A stretch of DNA of 7,585 bases. Origin: Terriglobales bacterium (GTDB lineage: Bacteria > Acidobacteriota > Terriglobia > Terriglobales > Gp1-AA117). Under the pieces are notes generated by a model, which was not told where the DNA came from, did not search any database, and worked only from the letters and a program-made list of their open reading frames with translations. A program made the translations under genes and the position numbers. The stretch covers positions 1 to 7,585 of the forward strand of contig JASLFF010000506.1 of NCBI GenBank assembly GCA_030150795.1. Reading direction: 5' to 3'. Below, piece after piece: positions 6,518 through 7,585 of the stretch (position 1 is the stretch's first letter; each line of letters starts with the position of its first letter).

Positions 6518-6578
6518 AAACCACAAAGGACACCAAGGAACACTGAGCTTGATCTTTTTTCTGTGCCCTCTGTGGTTT
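6518..6578. repeat. Imperfect palindromic repeat in convergent spacer, probable bidirectional terminator
   Basis: The outer arms AAACCACA (6518-6525) and TGTGGTTT (6571-6578) are perfect complements. Inner pairs AGG/CCT and CAC/GTG continue the stem with single mismatches, for about 16 bases per side. The left arm contains iterated CACNAAGGA-type units (CACAAAGGA, CACCAAGGA, then CACTGAG). This looks like a member of the AACCAC-rich interspersed palindromes I recall from environmental bacterial genomes; only one copy is in the window, so repetition cannot be shown here. Leftward, TTTTAGTTTA follows the stem, suiting termination of the glutamine synthetase transcript. Rightward termination of the rhodanese operon is weaker. 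Confidence 0.6.
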
Positions 6579-6592
6579 CCATTGTCTGCAGG

Positions 6593-7585
6593 CTAGAACA
6601 TGTTCCACAGAAACTGGTTATAAACGTCGTGGTGATATTGCACTTCAGGCGCTTTCACAAACGTTCCCAGCAACCGAGGGCAACGATCTGCTGAAGCCTG
6701 CTTCAGGTCAGCGTAGCGCGTCTTCACGTCTTCACCACCCATTAGCTTGTTGGTCCAATCGGCGGAGCGGAAGTTTTCCATTGCCGTATAGATGTTATCG
6801 GGCAGGTAACGTTCGGCTTGGCGCAGGTTCTTGATCTTGGATGTTTCGCCCGCAATCCCGGTCTTGAAAACCGCCATCATCACCATGTAAGGATTGGCAT
6901 CCGGTGCTACGGAGCGCACCTCAACGCGCATGCTCTTTTCGTTCCCAATCGGGATACGGACCATCGAGCCGCGATCCACGGCTGACGCCTTAATCTGGTT
7001 AGGCGCTTCAAAGTGCGGATCAAGTCGGCGATAGGCGTTTACGCTGGCATTGAGCATGAGGCAAATGTCGTTGCCATGCGTGAGAATGCGATCTACAAAT
7101 GCCCAGCCCAGCTTGCTCAGTTTCTCTTCGCCCTTGGGGTCCCAGAAAAGATTTTTGCCATCTTTGCTGATGGAAACGTTCGTGTGCATGCCGTTGCCGT
7201 TCACTCCGACCACCGGCTTGGGCAGGAACGACGCAGTCAGTCCCATGCGGGTAGCAACCTGACGGCAGATGAGCTTGTAGAGCTGGATCTGGTCGGCAGC
7301 GGCCACAACTTCACCATAGCTGTAATTGATTTCAAACTGCGATGGCGCAACCTCAGGGTGGTCTTTCTCATTCTGGAAGCCCATGGCACGCTGCACTTCT
7401 GCCGTGGTGTCAATGAACGTGCGCAGCGGATCGCCGGGCAGAGAATGGTAATAGCCGCCGGTATTGACGTAATCGAACTTGTTGGTTTCATGGTAACGGC
7501 GCTCGGCGTCAGCGCCCTGAAAGAGGAAGCCTTCAATTTCATTGGCGGCATTGAGCGTGTAGCCCTCTTTCTGGTGCATTTCTGC
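6593..7585 (-). CDS. Type I glutamine synthetase, C-terminal three quarters (5' end outside window)
   Basis: Cytosolic enzyme making glutamine from glutamate, ammonia and ATP, usually as a dodecamer. The frame is open to the last base, reading AEMHQKEGYTLN, so the Met near 7579 is internal and roughly 110-140 N-terminal residues are missing. With that Met as 1, the metal/ATP core is visible: HPEVAPSQFE (74-83), the substrate/metal loop VNGNGMHTNVS (126-136), NAYRRLDPHFEAP (181-193) with the flap Glu191, DRGSMVRIP (202-210), and MRVEVRSVAPDANPY (217-231). The C-terminal part differs from textbook enzymes. The adenylylation motif NLYDLP is replaced by NIYTAM (262-267), and the chain ends YHHDVYNQFLWNMF instead of the usual HPVEFxLYYSV-type ending. 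I therefore do not assign glnA. The 5' side and promoter are outside the window. Confidence 0.93.
   Translation of the reverse strand, partial: AEMHQKEGYTLNAANEIEGFLFQGADAERRYHETNKFDYVNTGGYYHSLPGDPLRTFIDTTAEVQRAMGFQNEKDHPEVAPSQFEINYSYGEVVAAADQIQLYKLICRQVATRMGLTASFLPKPVVGVNGNGMHTNVSISKDGKNLFWDPKGEEKLSKLGWAFVDRILTHGNDICLMLNASVNAYRRLDPHFEAPNQIKASAVDRGSMVRIPIGNEKSMRVEVRSVAPDANPYMVMMAVFKTGIAGETSKIKNLRQAERYLPDNIYTAMENFRSADWTNKLMGGEDVKTRYADLKQASADRCPRLLGTFVKAPEVQYHHDVYNQFLWNMF

Noticed and set aside
1..7585. CRISPR array, tRNA/rRNA, insertion sequence, toxin-antitoxin or defence genes
   Set aside because: No regularly spaced direct repeats, no recognisable RNA gene, and no transposase, recombinase, nuclease or toxin motif seen on either strand.

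Overview
The window looks like an ordinary chromosomal stretch from a moderately GC-rich, Gram-negative-type bacterium. An origin in the Acidobacteriota (Terriglobia/Koribacter-like) is my best guess. It rests on the gene mix: a secreted His-rich TPR protein, a DUF4197 protein, paired exported rhodaneses and a type I glutamine synthetase with an unusual C terminus. It also rests on an AACCACA...TGTGGTT interspersed palindrome of a type I recall from environmental genomes of this kind. This is inference from family recognition; no rRNA or other phylogenetic marker is present. I see no transposase, integrase, tRNA, rRNA, CRISPR array or phage gene.

Layout, left to right. (1) The C-terminal part of an aldo/keto reductase (+ strand, cut by the left edge) ends 8 bp from the convergent end of a small DUF883/ElaB-YqjD-like membrane-anchored protein (- strand). 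(2) A 91-bp divergent spacer with an AT-rich box and a perfect 12-bp palindrome leads into a class I SAM-dependent methyltransferase (+), which probably starts at TTG. (3) The methyltransferase converges on a 550-aa exported TPR protein (- strand). A strong hairpin in the last codons of the methyltransferase lies just downstream of the TPR gene and probably terminates its transcription. (4) Upstream of the TPR gene, in the same orientation, is an exported DUF4197 protein. (5) A 154-bp divergent spacer separates DUF4197 from a two-gene + strand operon of tandemly duplicated, exported two-domain rhodanese sulfurtransferases. Both are exactly 298 aa, the junction is 12 bp, and the second Shine-Dalgarno overlaps the first stop codon. 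(6) A short convergent spacer carries an imperfect palindromic repeat. Then comes the C-terminal three quarters of a type I glutamine synthetase (- strand, cut by the right edge).

The genes do not form one obvious pathway. The only clear functional unit is the sulfurtransferase pair, probably acting on sulfane sulfur in the periplasm. Four consecutive proteins (TPR, DUF4197 and both rhodaneses) carry N-terminal signal peptides, so the centre of the window is an envelope/periplasm-oriented block. The aldo/keto reductase, methyltransferase and glutamine synthetase are cytosolic enzymes. I found no convincing undescribed system. The most interesting points are the divergent active-site loops of the twin rhodaneses, the histidine clusters of the TPR protein, and the two convergent-end hairpins.
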